The position numbers and the translations under genes are program-made. Below are positions 39,404-48,092 of a DNA stretch of 64,000 nt, piece after piece. The notes beneath the pieces are model-generated. The model saw only the letters and a program-made list of their open reading frames with translations. It did not search any database and was not told the DNA's origin. Origin of the DNA: Psychrobacter sp. NG254. Lineage in GTDB: Bacteria; Pseudomonadota; Gammaproteobacteria; Pseudomonadales; Moraxellaceae. The stretch covers positions 62,001 to 126,000 of the forward strand of contig NZ_JADHDA010000002.1 of the NCBI RefSeq assembly GCF_015277735.1, given 5' to 3'. The first letter of the stretch is position 1. The number at the start of each line of letters is the position of its first letter.

Positions 39404-40114
39404 ATGGGTTACCAAAAACAACGAACACTAGGTATTATTGGCGGCATGAGCTGGGAAAGTACAGAAAGCTATTATCGTCTAATTAATGAAGGTGTCAAGA
39501 ACAAGCTTGGCGGCTTACATTCAGCTGATTTGTTCATTCATAGTGTGGAATTTGCTTTAATCAATGAGCTACAAGAGCAGGGAATGTGGGACGAGTTGGG
39601 TGTATTGATGGCGAGTAGTGCACAGCGTTTGCAAGCTGCTGGCGTAGACGGGCTAATGATTGCTTCTAATACGATGCATAAGTTGGTTGATGATGTTCAA
39701 GCAGTCACCCATGTACCTCTCATACATATCGCTGATGCGACTACGGACACCATTAAGAAGCACAACCTAACTAAGATAGCCTTATTAGGTACGCAGTTTA
39801 CGATGACTCAAGACTTTTATAAACGTCGTCTTATTGATGCAGGCTTACAGGTACTGATACCAGAGGACGCTGCCCGCGCAGAGGTGCATCGCATCATCAA
39901 AAAAGAGCTGTGCGTTGGTCAGTTTAAAGACAGCTCACGAGAGTATTATAGCCAAGTTATTAAGGACTTGGCGGAGCAAGGTGCTGAAGGCGTGATATTG
40001 GGCTGTACCGAAATAGGCTTACTCATTAGCCAAGCCGATAGTGTGATTCCTATCTTTGATACCACGGCTATTCATGCTGAAGCTGCGGTAGCCTTTTTGC
40101 TGGATGCAGACTAG
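39404..40114 (+). CDS. Aspartate/glutamate racemase family protein (YgeA-like)
   Basis: 236-residue two-domain racemase homologue, collinear with YgeA. Conserved: [12 protein letters not shown] at the start, [38 protein letters not shown], and the second catalytic motif GCTEIGLL with its Cys. At the first catalytic site YgeA, from memory, has C-T-N-T-M-H, but here residues 87-92 read A-S-N-T-M-H. One of the two cysteines expected for cofactor-independent racemisation is therefore absent, and the activity may differ or be lost. Confidence 0.88.
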   Translation: MGYQKQRTLGIIGGMSWESTESYYRLINEGVKNKLGGLHSADLFIHSVEFALINELQEQGMWDELGVLMASSAQRLQAAGVDGLMIASNTMHKLVDDVQAVTHVPLIHIADATTDTIKKHNLTKIALLGTQFTMTQDFYKRRLIDAGLQVLIPEDAARAEVHRIIKKELCVGQFKDSSREYYSQVIKDLAEQGAEGVILGCTEIGLLISQADSVIPIFDTTAIHAEAAVAFLLDAD

Positions 40115-40312
40115 CGCGTTTCATCCAGTCGCTCATTTAAAACACCATCAATTGCACAGGGCACTGTCGATTAAATAAAGTAGATACCCTGATATCCTCG
40201 TTGTTGTAAAAACACTGACTTGCGCGTAATCATAAATCAATTTGCCCTAAATAGGCTTGTGCTAAGATTACCTATTCAAGTTGTTTTGCCAACCATAAAT
40301 GAGGATATTTTG

Positions 40313-41260
40313 ATGGTACTACTGCGCACGAGTTTGGCTGCTCTACTGGCTCTTTCTATCGTGGGATGTACGACGCCCAATACCTTTACTATCGCTACGA
40401 CTCAAAAACTCGTACAGTATGAACGCAATAAATCAGACCTTGAAGCCAAATTATTAACACTGGCATCCGGCGAGCAAATGACGTATTTAGAAGGCGGCAA
40501 CTTGGCTGGTGAACCTTTACTACTGATTCATGGTTTTGGTGGTAATAAAGACAACTTTACTCGTATTGCGGATAAGTTAGGCGATTATCATTTAATCGTT
40601 CCTGATCTGCTAGGTTTTGGTGATTCTAGCAAGCCATCAGAGGCGGACTACCGCGCCGATGCCCAAGCAAAGCGCTTGCATGAACTATTGCAAGCGAAAG
40701 GAATGGCATCAGATATCCATGTCGGGGGCAACTCGATGGGCGGTGCTATCAGTGTGGCCTACGCAGCGATGTATCCTGATAGTGTCAAAAGCTTGTGGTT
40801 ACTCGACAGTGGTGGATTTTGGTCAGCTGAAACGCAACGAGAGTTTAAAGCATTAGACCTTGATAACAGTCCTTTGTTAATTGACAGCACTGAAGCGTAT
40901 TTTACGATGTATAAAACGGTCATGTACAAGCCGCCTTATGTACCAAAGACGATACAAGCTGTTTTTGCCCAAGAGAGTATCGCCAATCGTGCACTGAATA
41001 CTAAAATACTCAAACAGATCATCGAAGACAATGTAGAAGAGCGTGCAAAAATTATCGCACAATACAATATTCCAACGCTGATCGTTTGGGGAGAAGAGGA
41101 CAAGGTCATAAAACCTGAGACTGCCGAAATAATGAGCGAGCTGATGCCACAAGCACAGGTCATTATGATGTCGGAAGTGGGTCACGTACCGATGGTAGAG
41201 GCGGTAAAAGAGACTGCAGAGGATTATAAAGAGTTTCGTGCAACGCTAAAAGATGAGTAA
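40313..41260 (+). CDS. Lipoprotein alpha/beta hydrolase (lipase-like)
   Basis: 315 residues. The N-terminal signal MVLLRTSLAALLALSIVGC has a good lipobox (I-V-G-C), suggesting a membrane-anchored enzyme. Alpha/beta-hydrolase features: oxyanion HGFGGNKDNF, nucleophile G-N-S-M-G-G, acid in WGEEDKVI, and His in SEVGHVPM. Resembles bacterial lipases/esterases of the LipH or Moraxella Lip3 kind. Start at 40313, with GAGGAT upstream, chosen over an upstream frame extension that lacks a signal peptide. It converges with the nitronate monooxygenase gene, with two bases between stop codons. Confidence 0.9.
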   Translation: MVLLRTSLAALLALSIVGCTTPNTFTIATTQKLVQYERNKSDLEAKLLTLASGEQMTYLEGGNLAGEPLLLIHGFGGNKDNFTRIADKLGDYHLIVPDLLGFGDSSKPSEADYRADAQAKRLHELLQAKGMASDIHVGGNSMGGAISVAYAAMYPDSVKSLWLLDSGGFWSAETQREFKALDLDNSPLLIDSTEAYFTMYKTVMYKPPYVPKTIQAVFAQESIANRALNTKILKQIIEDNVEERAKIIAQYNIPTLIVWGEEDKVIKPETAEIMSELMPQAQVIMMSEVGHVPMVEAVKETAEDYKEFRATLKDE

Positions 41261-41262
41261 GT

Positions 41263-42306
41263 CTATAACGCTTTTACCAACCGCTCAAGCAGTTCAAGCG
41301 TGCTCTCTTGTTTGACTAAGGCAACCCCTTGTCCTGCCCACAAAGACTGATGTTCTGCATCAGAGTTCTTACTAGCATTAGCTCGCATAAATTTGGTCAT
41401 AGCATTTAATTGCGGATAAGGTGGTAGCTCTTTAGCACTTTCAAATTGGGCAAAGTCACGTAGATAATCATTCAATAAACCACGAGCGAGTTTACCTGAA
41501 AACAATCGAGTTAAGCGTGTCTCAACGCTGCGTTTGCTGCGACTGGCATCAAGTAAAGCTTGTTTATACGTGTCATTGATACCGCATTTGTCTGTGGTCA
41601 AAAACGCCGTCCCTATTTGTGCCAGCTCGGCACCAGCTGCCTGAATCGCTTTGATGGCCTGTCCGTTCATGATGCCGCCTGCTGCAATCAAAGGAATATC
41701 GGTACAGGCGCGCGTTTGGCCAATCAGTGTCAACAACCCCAATGGATCGCTTTCACTTTGCGGCAACCACCCACCGCGATGTCCGCCAGCTTCGACCCCT
41801 TGTACACATACCGCATCTGCACCAATATCCGCCCATGCTTTTGCTTCTAATGGATGATTGGCAGTACCGATGACGCGCGTACCGAGACTTTGCAGATGCT
41901 GAACTTGCTCGGCACTGATAATGCCAAAGGTAAAACTAGCGACAGGAACGGGATTGTCATAGAGCACTTGTAACTGATCTGCGAAACTTTGAGCGGGGCG
42001 CTCAGGTAGTGCAAACTCGATATTGTTGTCTTGATAGTATTGACTTAACCAAGCAGGCATTGCGGTATCAAAGGTCGTAGAGTCCTGCTCAGAGAGCACC
42101 ATCAGATTGATCATAAAAGGTCGGTCGGTCAGCGATTTAAGGGTATCAATTTGGCTGGTCAAAACATTTGGCGCCGTCATACCAGATCCTAATGAGCCCA
42201 GTCCGCCAAAATTACTCACCGTCGCCGCCAGTTCAGGTGTGGTTGTACCTGCCATGGGTGCTTGGATGATAGGGTAGGTTAAGTTTAGAGTATCAAGTAA
42301 GGTCAT
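41263..42306 (-). CDS. Nitronate monooxygenase (2-nitropropane dioxygenase-like)
   Basis: FMN-dependent TIM-barrel enzyme that oxidises alkyl nitronates. 347 residues from the ATG at 42306, with GAGG upstream. Family motifs: YPIIQAPMAG at the N-terminus, the GGLGSLGSG loop, QGVEAGGHRGG with the conserved His, and PLIAAGGIMNG and AQIGTAFLTTDKC. An in-frame start at 42363 would add 19 residues not found in the family. Physiological substrate not known; propionate-3-nitronate detoxification is the usual suggestion. Confidence 0.88.
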   Translation of the reverse strand: MTLLDTLNLTYPIIQAPMAGTTTPELAATVSNFGGLGSLGSGMTAPNVLTSQIDTLKSLTDRPFMINLMVLSEQDSTTFDTAMPAWLSQYYQDNNIEFALPERPAQSFADQLQVLYDNPVPVASFTFGIISAEQVQHLQSLGTRVIGTANHPLEAKAWADIGADAVCVQGVEAGGHRGGWLPQSESDPLGLLTLIGQTRACTDIPLIAAGGIMNGQAIKAIQAAGAELAQIGTAFLTTDKCGINDTYKQALLDASRSKRSVETRLTRLFSGKLARGLLNDYLRDFAQFESAKELPPYPQLNAMTKFMRANASKNSDAEHQSLWAGQGVALVKQESTLELLERLVKAL

Positions 42307-42511
42307 TAAGGGCTGCCTCGTTATTAGGGTGTTTGCATGACTTACTTTAACAGAGCTGAGCACAGAGTATGTGAGATAGTGTTTATTTAGTTAGGAAATA
42401 GGAGGGGTGGGTTTGCAATTAAAATATAGCATCAAACAAACTAAAGAAAGTTATAATACTTTTTAATCCCGCTAATCCTAGCATTTCTCTATTACTGTTA
42501 TTGCCAATATT

Positions 42512-43408
42512 ATGTTTAAAAAAATAGCTGAAAAAATTCGAAAGAAAAACAATAACTATGCGCCACTTGTTAATTATGACTTTAATTACCAAGGTTTTAA
42601 ATTAATAAGTTCGGCTATGGAAGAACATTATGAGAGAAAAGTGATCATAAGTAGAAACCAAGTTAAACAACTTTCGGATGATTTTTACTATGAGCTCTAT
42701 TCGTTTAAAAACTTACCTGTACGTTACCTCTTATTAATGATATCCGTTGTACCTACTGCATCGATATCTGCAATATACTATACTTTTCAAGAGGGTCAAA
42801 AAGATATATTTCCAATAATTCCTTTTATATTAGGTTTTATCGCTTACTCAATATTTATCAAGTGTCATAAAATAAATGAGGATAATATATTAAAGGCTCA
42901 GAGAGAAAGACATAACAGAGAATTTTTAACAATTGATGAGGCAAGGGTTTACTGGATTAGGAATAGAATTGGTTATAAATATAGCTTCCTTGAACTTGTG
43001 GAAACGTTGTCTAAATGGAAAGAGTATAAGAAAAAATATAACCAAAATTCTAAAATAAACTGGTTCAACTATATCTATGATCCTCAATCAAAACCTAGGA
43101 TCTTAGCTTTATTTATTGCTTTTATTTCTCTGCTTACAGTTGTTACGATGAATACATTTGAGCTTGAACCGCTTTCGGTCTTAGTTGCTTTTCTTAGCTT
43201 AGAATATTTACTAACAGAAGGAGCTTGGCTTATTGTATTCTTAGTGTTAGTTGTAGGTTTGTTACTATGGCAAATAATATTTATAAGTCATCTTTTAAGT
43301 AGAACTATAATATATCTAATAGATTATCTAAATAGAGATAATTTAAGTGACTTAAGGTTTGGTGTTCTAATAAATTTTCTGCTAGATTATTCTGACCTTA
43401 ATGAGTAG
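42512..43408 (+). CDS. Hypothetical multi-pass membrane protein
   Basis: 298 residues, not recognised. About four hydrophobic segments: YLLLMISVVPTASISAIYY (~70-90), IFPIIPFILGFIAYSIFI (~98-115), ILALFIAFISLLTVVTM (~200-217) and a long one at ~240-265. A basic N-terminus and a charged cytoplasmic-type middle (about 120-190, Lys/Asn/Tyr-rich). The DNA is markedly more AT-rich than neighbours, suggesting recent acquisition or relaxed selection. No neighbour suggests a role. Confidence 0.7.
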   Translation: MFKKIAEKIRKKNNNYAPLVNYDFNYQGFKLISSAMEEHYERKVIISRNQVKQLSDDFYYELYSFKNLPVRYLLLMISVVPTASISAIYYTFQEGQKDIFPIIPFILGFIAYSIFIKCHKINEDNILKAQRERHNREFLTIDEARVYWIRNRIGYKYSFLELVETLSKWKEYKKKYNQNSKINWFNYIYDPQSKPRILALFIAFISLLTVVTMNTFELEPLSVLVAFLSLEYLLTEGAWLIVFLVLVVGLLLWQIIFISHLLSRTIIYLIDYLNRDNLSDLRFGVLINFLLDYSDLNE

Positions 43409-43552
43409 GAAGTATCATTGGGCTATGATTTATATAAGAACTAGTTCAACACCAAGCGCTTTAGAGCTCGTGGATGTATGGAATTGTTTTCAATGTATTC
43501 AGCCATTTAATATATTATGAAAAATGCAAAAGTATAGTCTAGTTTACACAAA

Positions 43553-43606
43553 AAAAGAGTCAGCCTCCAAACCATCCAACGATGGCTAAGAAAACTGACC
43601 CATTCT
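43553..43606 (-). terminator. Terminator downstream of the DsrE-like gene
   Basis: On the minus strand, GTCAG...AGCCATC pairs with GATGGTT...CTGAC, with small bulges, followed by seven T. Confidence 0.6.
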
Positions 43607-43633
43607 TATAACTTTGCTTTTTAAGTTTTATTA

Positions 43634-44011
43634 TTAACTCAACTGCAATGACCCTTTCGCATTCATCAATAGCTCAACCACATCGTCACCACTGATGACC
43701 GTGAAGCGCTTATCGATGGCTGACTCTCCGATACCGTTGTGTTTCATACAGGCACTACAGACCAATACTTGGCCACCTTTTTCAATAAAGACTTCTAATA
43801 ACTCGCCAGTAGGTTCAAACGGTGCACCAATATCCACTTTTGCCAAAGCATTGGGCAATGCCAAATGTACTGCATCTACCATCAATATCACTGACGCAGA
43901 ATGCCCTTTTTTCAGTGCCACACCAGCCATCGTAAAGGCTAGCGTGATTTTACTTGGGTTTGATTCGCTATTATCAAATAACGTACCGACGTAATCTGTT
44001 GTATTAACCAT
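43634..44011 (-). CDS. DsrE/DsrF-like family protein
   Basis: 125-residue cytoplasmic protein of the DsrE fold. Features: ITLAFTMAGVALKKGHSASVILMVDAV, then a loop and GGQVLVCSACMKHNGI, with a CxxC-like pair (Cys81 and Cys84), and a C-terminal DDVVELLMNAK. DsrE relatives act in sulfur transfer or as predicted peroxiredoxins; no sulfur-relay partner gene is adjacent. Its own terminator follows. Confidence 0.8.
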   Translation of the reverse strand: MVNTTDYVGTLFDNSESNPSKITLAFTMAGVALKKGHSASVILMVDAVHLALPNALAKVDIGAPFEPTGELLEVFIEKGGQVLVCSACMKHNGIGESAIDKRFTVISGDDVVELLMNAKGSLQLS

Positions 44012-44124
44012 ATGGTTCTCCTATTAGCGTTTTGTCATAGTAAATAACTGACTGGCTAATAGAGTACCATTTGTTATACTTTTTTATATAATGTATTGTT
44101 ATCAAACAGTATCGCTTGAGTTAC

Positions 44125-44667
44125 CTAGCTTACTGGCGGCCACGGACGATCAGCATCGCTCTCTATCCATTCGGCGACGTAGCCCGTTGGCGGTAGCTCC
44201 CACTCAGACTGCCCCAATGCTGCCAGCACTTGTGCCGTGTCGATCACTCGTCCGCCTTTGGTCACACCCGTACGCAGTAGCGCAGATGAGCAGGGCTGGC
44301 CCTTGACCCACATTGATTGCTCGATATAGAGCCAACGCGCATCGATACCGACGATTTTGGTTTTTAGCGTGACTTTTTGAAAGGCGCGAATACGCTTACG
44401 ATATTGGATGGTACTGCCAGCGATGACCAAACCCCAACGCTGTTTTAGTAGCTGATTGCCAAGCCCAGTCCGTACCGCAAAATCCATACGCCCCAAATCA
44501 TACAGCGTGAATACGCGGCCGTTATTCATCTCCAAAAAGTTATCGATATCAGATAAGCGGCAGCGAAATTGAATCTCACTGGTATCCTTGAACGTCAAGG
44601 TATCGCCTCGTTTTGCTTTGAGGGCGGCATGAGCGATGGTGGCGGCATAACGGATAAATGGGTACAT
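44125..44667 (-). CDS. Thioesterase-like (4HBT superfamily, THEM6-type) protein
   Basis: 180 residues. SEIQFRCRLSDIDNFLEMNNGRV and LGRMDFAVRTGLGNQLLKQRW match hot-dog-fold thioesterases of the 4HBT_2/THEM6 kind, in which D-x-D-x-N/Asn-Asn motifs mark the active-site helix. GSTIQYRKRIRAFQKVTLKTKIVG is the following strand block. Substrate not known. It is followed on the same strand by nothing close; the YheT gene is 59 bp upstream. Confidence 0.82.
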   Translation of the reverse strand: MYPFIRYAATIAHAALKAKRGDTLTFKDTSEIQFRCRLSDIDNFLEMNNGRVFTLYDLGRMDFAVRTGLGNQLLKQRWGLVIAGSTIQYRKRIRAFQKVTLKTKIVGIDARWLYIEQSMWVKGQPCSSALLRTGVTKGGRVIDTAQVLAALGQSEWELPPTGYVAEWIESDADRPWPPVS

Positions 44668-44726
44668 AGAACACTCTCAAAAGTTTATAAACGTTGGCGT
44701 TATTATTTTGTCATCTATGGCAATGA

Positions 44727-45875
44727 TTATTGATTGTCAGAGACCGCATCTTGATAAGGTTCTTTAATAGAAGCCACGCCAATATAATTAAAATAAGCAC
44801 TGACAGTCTCAGGTATCCAGTTGATATCGAACTTTGAGGTTTTTGCTTTTTCACCCTTGGTTCCAGATGGCTTAACGTTAGATTTATCATCAGTAGATTG
44901 ACCGTTTACTGAAGAACTGTCTGCGCTATTTTCTGAATGTTTGTCTGAGCGATAACGCAAATAGCCAATATGACCACCGTGCGGGGTATCTAAAATGGTG
45001 ACACTATCAGAGACATCATTTGGCGTCGCGGTAAAGCCAATGAAAGGATCGTCTTTTGCACTAATTAATAGTAGAGGCTTGGTTACGTTGATCAAATAAG
45101 GTAGGGCAGAAGAAGAGTGATAATAGTGATTGTTAGAGCGGTAGCCATGACGCGGGGCGGTGAAGATATCATCGAAATCGCTGATACGATTGACAGCTTT
45201 GATAGCATCAATTTCTTCTTTGGTAATATCGTTCGCCAGTGCTTTTTTAATAATTGGATTGAGCAAATAAGGCGTATAGATACGATGACTCAAAAAGCTG
45301 TGCATGGTAATGGCCGCTGACGACATATCAACGGGAGCAGAGATGACCGCAGCGCCTTTGCAGATAGCTTCGTCACTATACTCGCCCATGTACTTCGCTA
45401 GTGCATTACCACCGAGTGACACGCCAGCCGCATAGATATTTGCATACTGCGCACGTAAGTTTTGTAGCGCGTGATGCACCTCGGCAGTATCACCCGCATT
45501 GTAAAAAACTCGACCATTAGCTGGAATACCGCCACAACTACGAAAGTGCACCACCACAAAATGCCAGCCTTGCGCATGCATTTGATATGCCAGTGCGCGA
45601 GCATAATGGCTATCGCTGCTGCCTTCCATACCATGAAATAGCACAATCAATGGCGTTTGCTCAAGCTCACCATCTTTTGATGCCTCTACAGGATGCGCAT
45701 CATAAAAGTCGTAAGCAATATCGGTTTCACTTAAGGAATCTTGCATTACCACGCGGCGATACGTCGGTGCTTTGGGTGCAAAGAACTTGGGCAAGATGCT
45801 CTGCAAATGTGGATTGGTTAGCCAAAAGGGTGGCTTAAAAGGCACTGGAGCAAAAGGTGTGGTTGAAGTTGACAT
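44727..45875 (-). CDS. YheT family alpha/beta hydrolase
   Basis: 382 residues. The family start FKPPFWLTNPHLQSILPKFF is diagnostic. The fold continues with LIVLFHGMEGSSDSHYARAL, FRSCGGIPANGRVFYNAGDT, the nucleophile G-V-S-L-G-G-N, and the catalytic His in TPHGGHIGY. A Ser/Lys/Asp-rich insertion of about 40 residues (~310-350) follows the His and is not typical. Probable cytoplasmic esterase of unknown substrate. Confidence 0.9.
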   Translation of the reverse strand: MSTSTTPFAPVPFKPPFWLTNPHLQSILPKFFAPKAPTYRRVVMQDSLSETDIAYDFYDAHPVEASKDGELEQTPLIVLFHGMEGSSDSHYARALAYQMHAQGWHFVVVHFRSCGGIPANGRVFYNAGDTAEVHHALQNLRAQYANIYAAGVSLGGNALAKYMGEYSDEAICKGAAVISAPVDMSSAAITMHSFLSHRIYTPYLLNPIIKKALANDITKEEIDAIKAVNRISDFDDIFTAPRHGYRSNNHYYHSSSALPYLINVTKPLLLISAKDDPFIGFTATPNDVSDSVTILDTPHGGHIGYLRYRSDKHSENSADSSSVNGQSTDDKSNVKPSGTKGEKAKTSKFDINWIPETVSAYFNYIGVASIKEPYQDAVSDNQ

Positions 45876-46113
45876 ATAGTGGTCTTATTTAATCATCGTT
45901 GAAAAGTAGTGTTGTTTAATAGCAGTGCTTTATCATAACGTCAGCAATGGTGAAAACCAATGATTTTCAGTGAACGCATGATTACTGAAAATAGCTACTG
46001 AAAACGGTTAATGAAAAATGGCGACTGACTCACTTAGCTGAAACATTTTCGTCGAATAAGCACATTGAAAAAAACTATTAAAATGGTGATGAGAGTCTTC
46101 AACCAAATTTGTT

Positions 46114-46716
46114 TTAATTTTCTGGATTGTCTACTACGCGCCCATCCATTGCTAGACGCTCCCTTAAAGGTTCAATATCTACCTCAGCAAGTGTGGCGGT
46201 TAGGGTCACTTGTTTGCTGTAGGTGACATCGTCAATGTGACCGCCGAGATTCTCTATGATATAGCGGCACTGTGCTTCAGTCGCAAACGTTGCCAGTATC
46301 TGAATCTGTGTCATGGGTACGTAGGGGCTTAATATCATCTCGTCGACGACCGCTTGGGCAGAGCCTGCATAAGCACGGGTGAGACCGCCAGCACCCAACT
46401 TGATACCACCGAAGTAACGCACCACGATGATAATGACATTGCCGATGGACTTGTGCTGAAGGACGTTTAATATCGGCCTGCCTGCCGTACCGCTTGGTTC
46501 GCCATCATCATCAAACCCTGCACTGGTGGTGTTATCAGGGTCGCCCACGATATAGGCCCAGCAGAAGTGACGCGCATCTGTGTACTCACCGCGTAGCTGT
46601 TCCACGTGAAACATTGCTTGCTCACGGGAGGTCACAGGATAGGCGTAAGCAATAAACTCGGATTTTTTGATTTCTAGTCGAGTGTTGACCGCACGTTTTA
46701 GCGTTTGATAGCTCAT
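46114..46716 (-). CDS. YigZ/IMPACT family protein
   Basis: 200 residues. N-terminal UPF0029 (IMPACT) domain with KKSEFIAYAYPV, FCWAYIVGD, DDGEPSGTAGRPIL and IGNVIIIVVRYFGGIKLGAGGL, the last being the strongest signature. The C-terminal DUF1949-type ferredoxin-like domain runs from about 135. Role unclear; links to translation control are proposed for eukaryotic IMPACT. A parS-like site lies inside. Confidence 0.9.
   Translation of the reverse strand: MSYQTLKRAVNTRLEIKKSEFIAYAYPVTSREQAMFHVEQLRGEYTDARHFCWAYIVGDPDNTTSAGFDDDGEPSGTAGRPILNVLQHKSIGNVIIIVVRYFGGIKLGAGGLTRAYAGSAQAVVDEMILSPYVPMTQIQILATFATEAQCRYIIENLGGHIDDVTYSKQVTLTATLAEVDIEPLRERLAMDGRVVDNPEN
46599..46612. promoter_or_regulatory. parS-like site inside the yigZ-like gene
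   Basis: GTTCCACGTGAAAC, with intact CACGTG centre and one arm mismatch. It is the reverse complement of the site at 16757 and lies about 29 kb from the perfect site at 17817. Confidence 0.6.
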
Positions 46717-46884
46717 ATTTCATCAGGCTTAGGTTGGATATGTTAAACTGGCATAACTTTCACTGCTGTCCATATTTGGCACAGTGTTCATTTAATTTTC
46801 ATTATAGTACCATTTCTAACCATCGAAGATAACGAGCCGCTCACGGCTGAGTGCTGGCATCGTTAGTTTCTGATTTAGGGCTGG

Positions 46885-46890
46885 TATAAT
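46885..46890 (+). promoter_or_regulatory. Candidate -10 element of rsuA
   Basis: A perfect TATAAT at 46885-46890. The -35 region is weak. Transcription would start near 46897, which argues for translation from the second ATG at 46913. Confidence 0.4.
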
Positions 46891-46912
46891 AAAACCGATG
46901 GTAGTAAATAGT

Positions 46913-47617
46913 ATGCGTTTAGATAAATTTATTAGTAAAGCCACTGAGCTGTCGCGTAAAGAATCGAAAAAGATTATGCACGCCGGCGAAATCACCGTAA
47001 ACGATCAAGTGGTCAAAGATCCCGGTCTACATGTCGATATCGTCAATGATGAAGTGATGTGGGCAGGCGAGCCATTGTCGGTCGCTGCTGGCAATCGCTA
47101 TATCTTGTTGTATAAGCCTGAAGGCTTTGAATGTACGCTCAAAGTTAAAGAGTATCCAATCGTCACCGAACTGATTGCAGTACCAGAATTGGGCAGCATG
47201 CGTATCGCTGGTCGACTCGATGTCGATACCACAGGTGCACTGCTAATGAGTGATGACGGCGGCTGGCTGCATCGTGTTACTAGTCCTAAGCACGAACACG
47301 CAAAAGTCTATGAGCTGACGTTAGCTGATGCGATGGATAGCGATGCTCAGGTAAACGCGGTCAAAGAAGTAGCGGAAGGTATCTTGCTCGAAGGCGACCA
47401 CGAAGAAACCAAGCCTGCCGTGCTTGAGTTCATCGATGAGACGCATGCTCGTCTGACACTAGAGCAAGGCAAATACCATCAGGTTAAGCGTATGATGGGC
47501 TACTTTGGCAACAGAGTCACTGAGCTACATCGCGCCAGTATCGGTCATGTCTCGCTAGAAGGTCTAGAAAAAGGCGACAGTCGCTTTTTGACTCCAGAAG
47601 AAGTGGCCAAATTTTAA
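46913..47617 (+). CDS. rsuA: 16S rRNA pseudouridine(516) synthase
   Basis: Makes pseudouridine 516 in 16S rRNA. The N-terminal S4 domain reads MRLDKFISKATELSRKESKKI, followed by the catalytic domain with the Asp in AGRLDVDTTGALLMSDDG and the RsuA-type YHQVKRMMGYFGNRV. Ends FLTPEEVAKF. 234 residues from the ATG at 46913, matching the family start; the ATG at 46898 would add five residues, but it lies right at the predicted transcription start. A terminator follows. Confidence 0.92.
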   Translation: MRLDKFISKATELSRKESKKIMHAGEITVNDQVVKDPGLHVDIVNDEVMWAGEPLSVAAGNRYILLYKPEGFECTLKVKEYPIVTELIAVPELGSMRIAGRLDVDTTGALLMSDDGGWLHRVTSPKHEHAKVYELTLADAMDSDAQVNAVKEVAEGILLEGDHEETKPAVLEFIDETHARLTLEQGKYHQVKRMMGYFGNRVTELHRASIGHVSLEGLEKGDSRFLTPEEVAKF

Positions 47618-47690
47618 TGATTGAGCGGCTTAATGCTTAGTCTTAACGCTTAGCACTGTTAGTTTGTAGATTATCGTTTCGTGAATTAGG

Positions 47691-47721
47691 AGCAGCCACT
47701 ATATAGTGTGCTGCTTTTTTT
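47691..47721 (+). terminator. Terminator downstream of rsuA
   Basis: AGCAGC-CACTAT / ATAGTG-T-GCTGCT stem with one bulge, followed by seven T. Confidence 0.75.
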
Positions 47722-47764
47722 GATTCATCGTTTTATAGCCACTCTCTTTTTGAGCTCATTATCA

Positions 47765-47872
47765 TATAGTCAAAGAAGTCTAAAATGGTTACAAGGCAGC
47801 CGACTGCAGATTGTACAAATAGTACGTCTAGGGAGGGTAACGCCATAGCCGTTTAGTAGTTCTCTGACTATA
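47765..47872 (-). repeat. Intergenic repeat, copy D (about 108 bp, reverse orientation)
   Basis: TATAGTC and GACTATA ends. Read on the minus strand it contains GGCGTTACCCTCCCTAGACG and CAGTCGGCTGCCTTGTAACC, matching copy B block for block. Confidence 0.75.
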
Positions 47873-48092
47873 GCGTTATGTCTAGCAGTAACTTGTGTTG
47901 CCTATCTCTTAAAGCTAGGTAGCAGTTTTGCGACATGAGTCATTTAACACGTCGCAAAACCATCCCATATGCTACAGTCTTTTCTATCTATATCTTTATA
48001 TCATCATTTTTTATTGCGACTTTAGTATGGCTGACTCAGCAAAGCCAAATGTTGAAAGCCGCTATGATTAAACACCAGATAGGACTCTCTCT

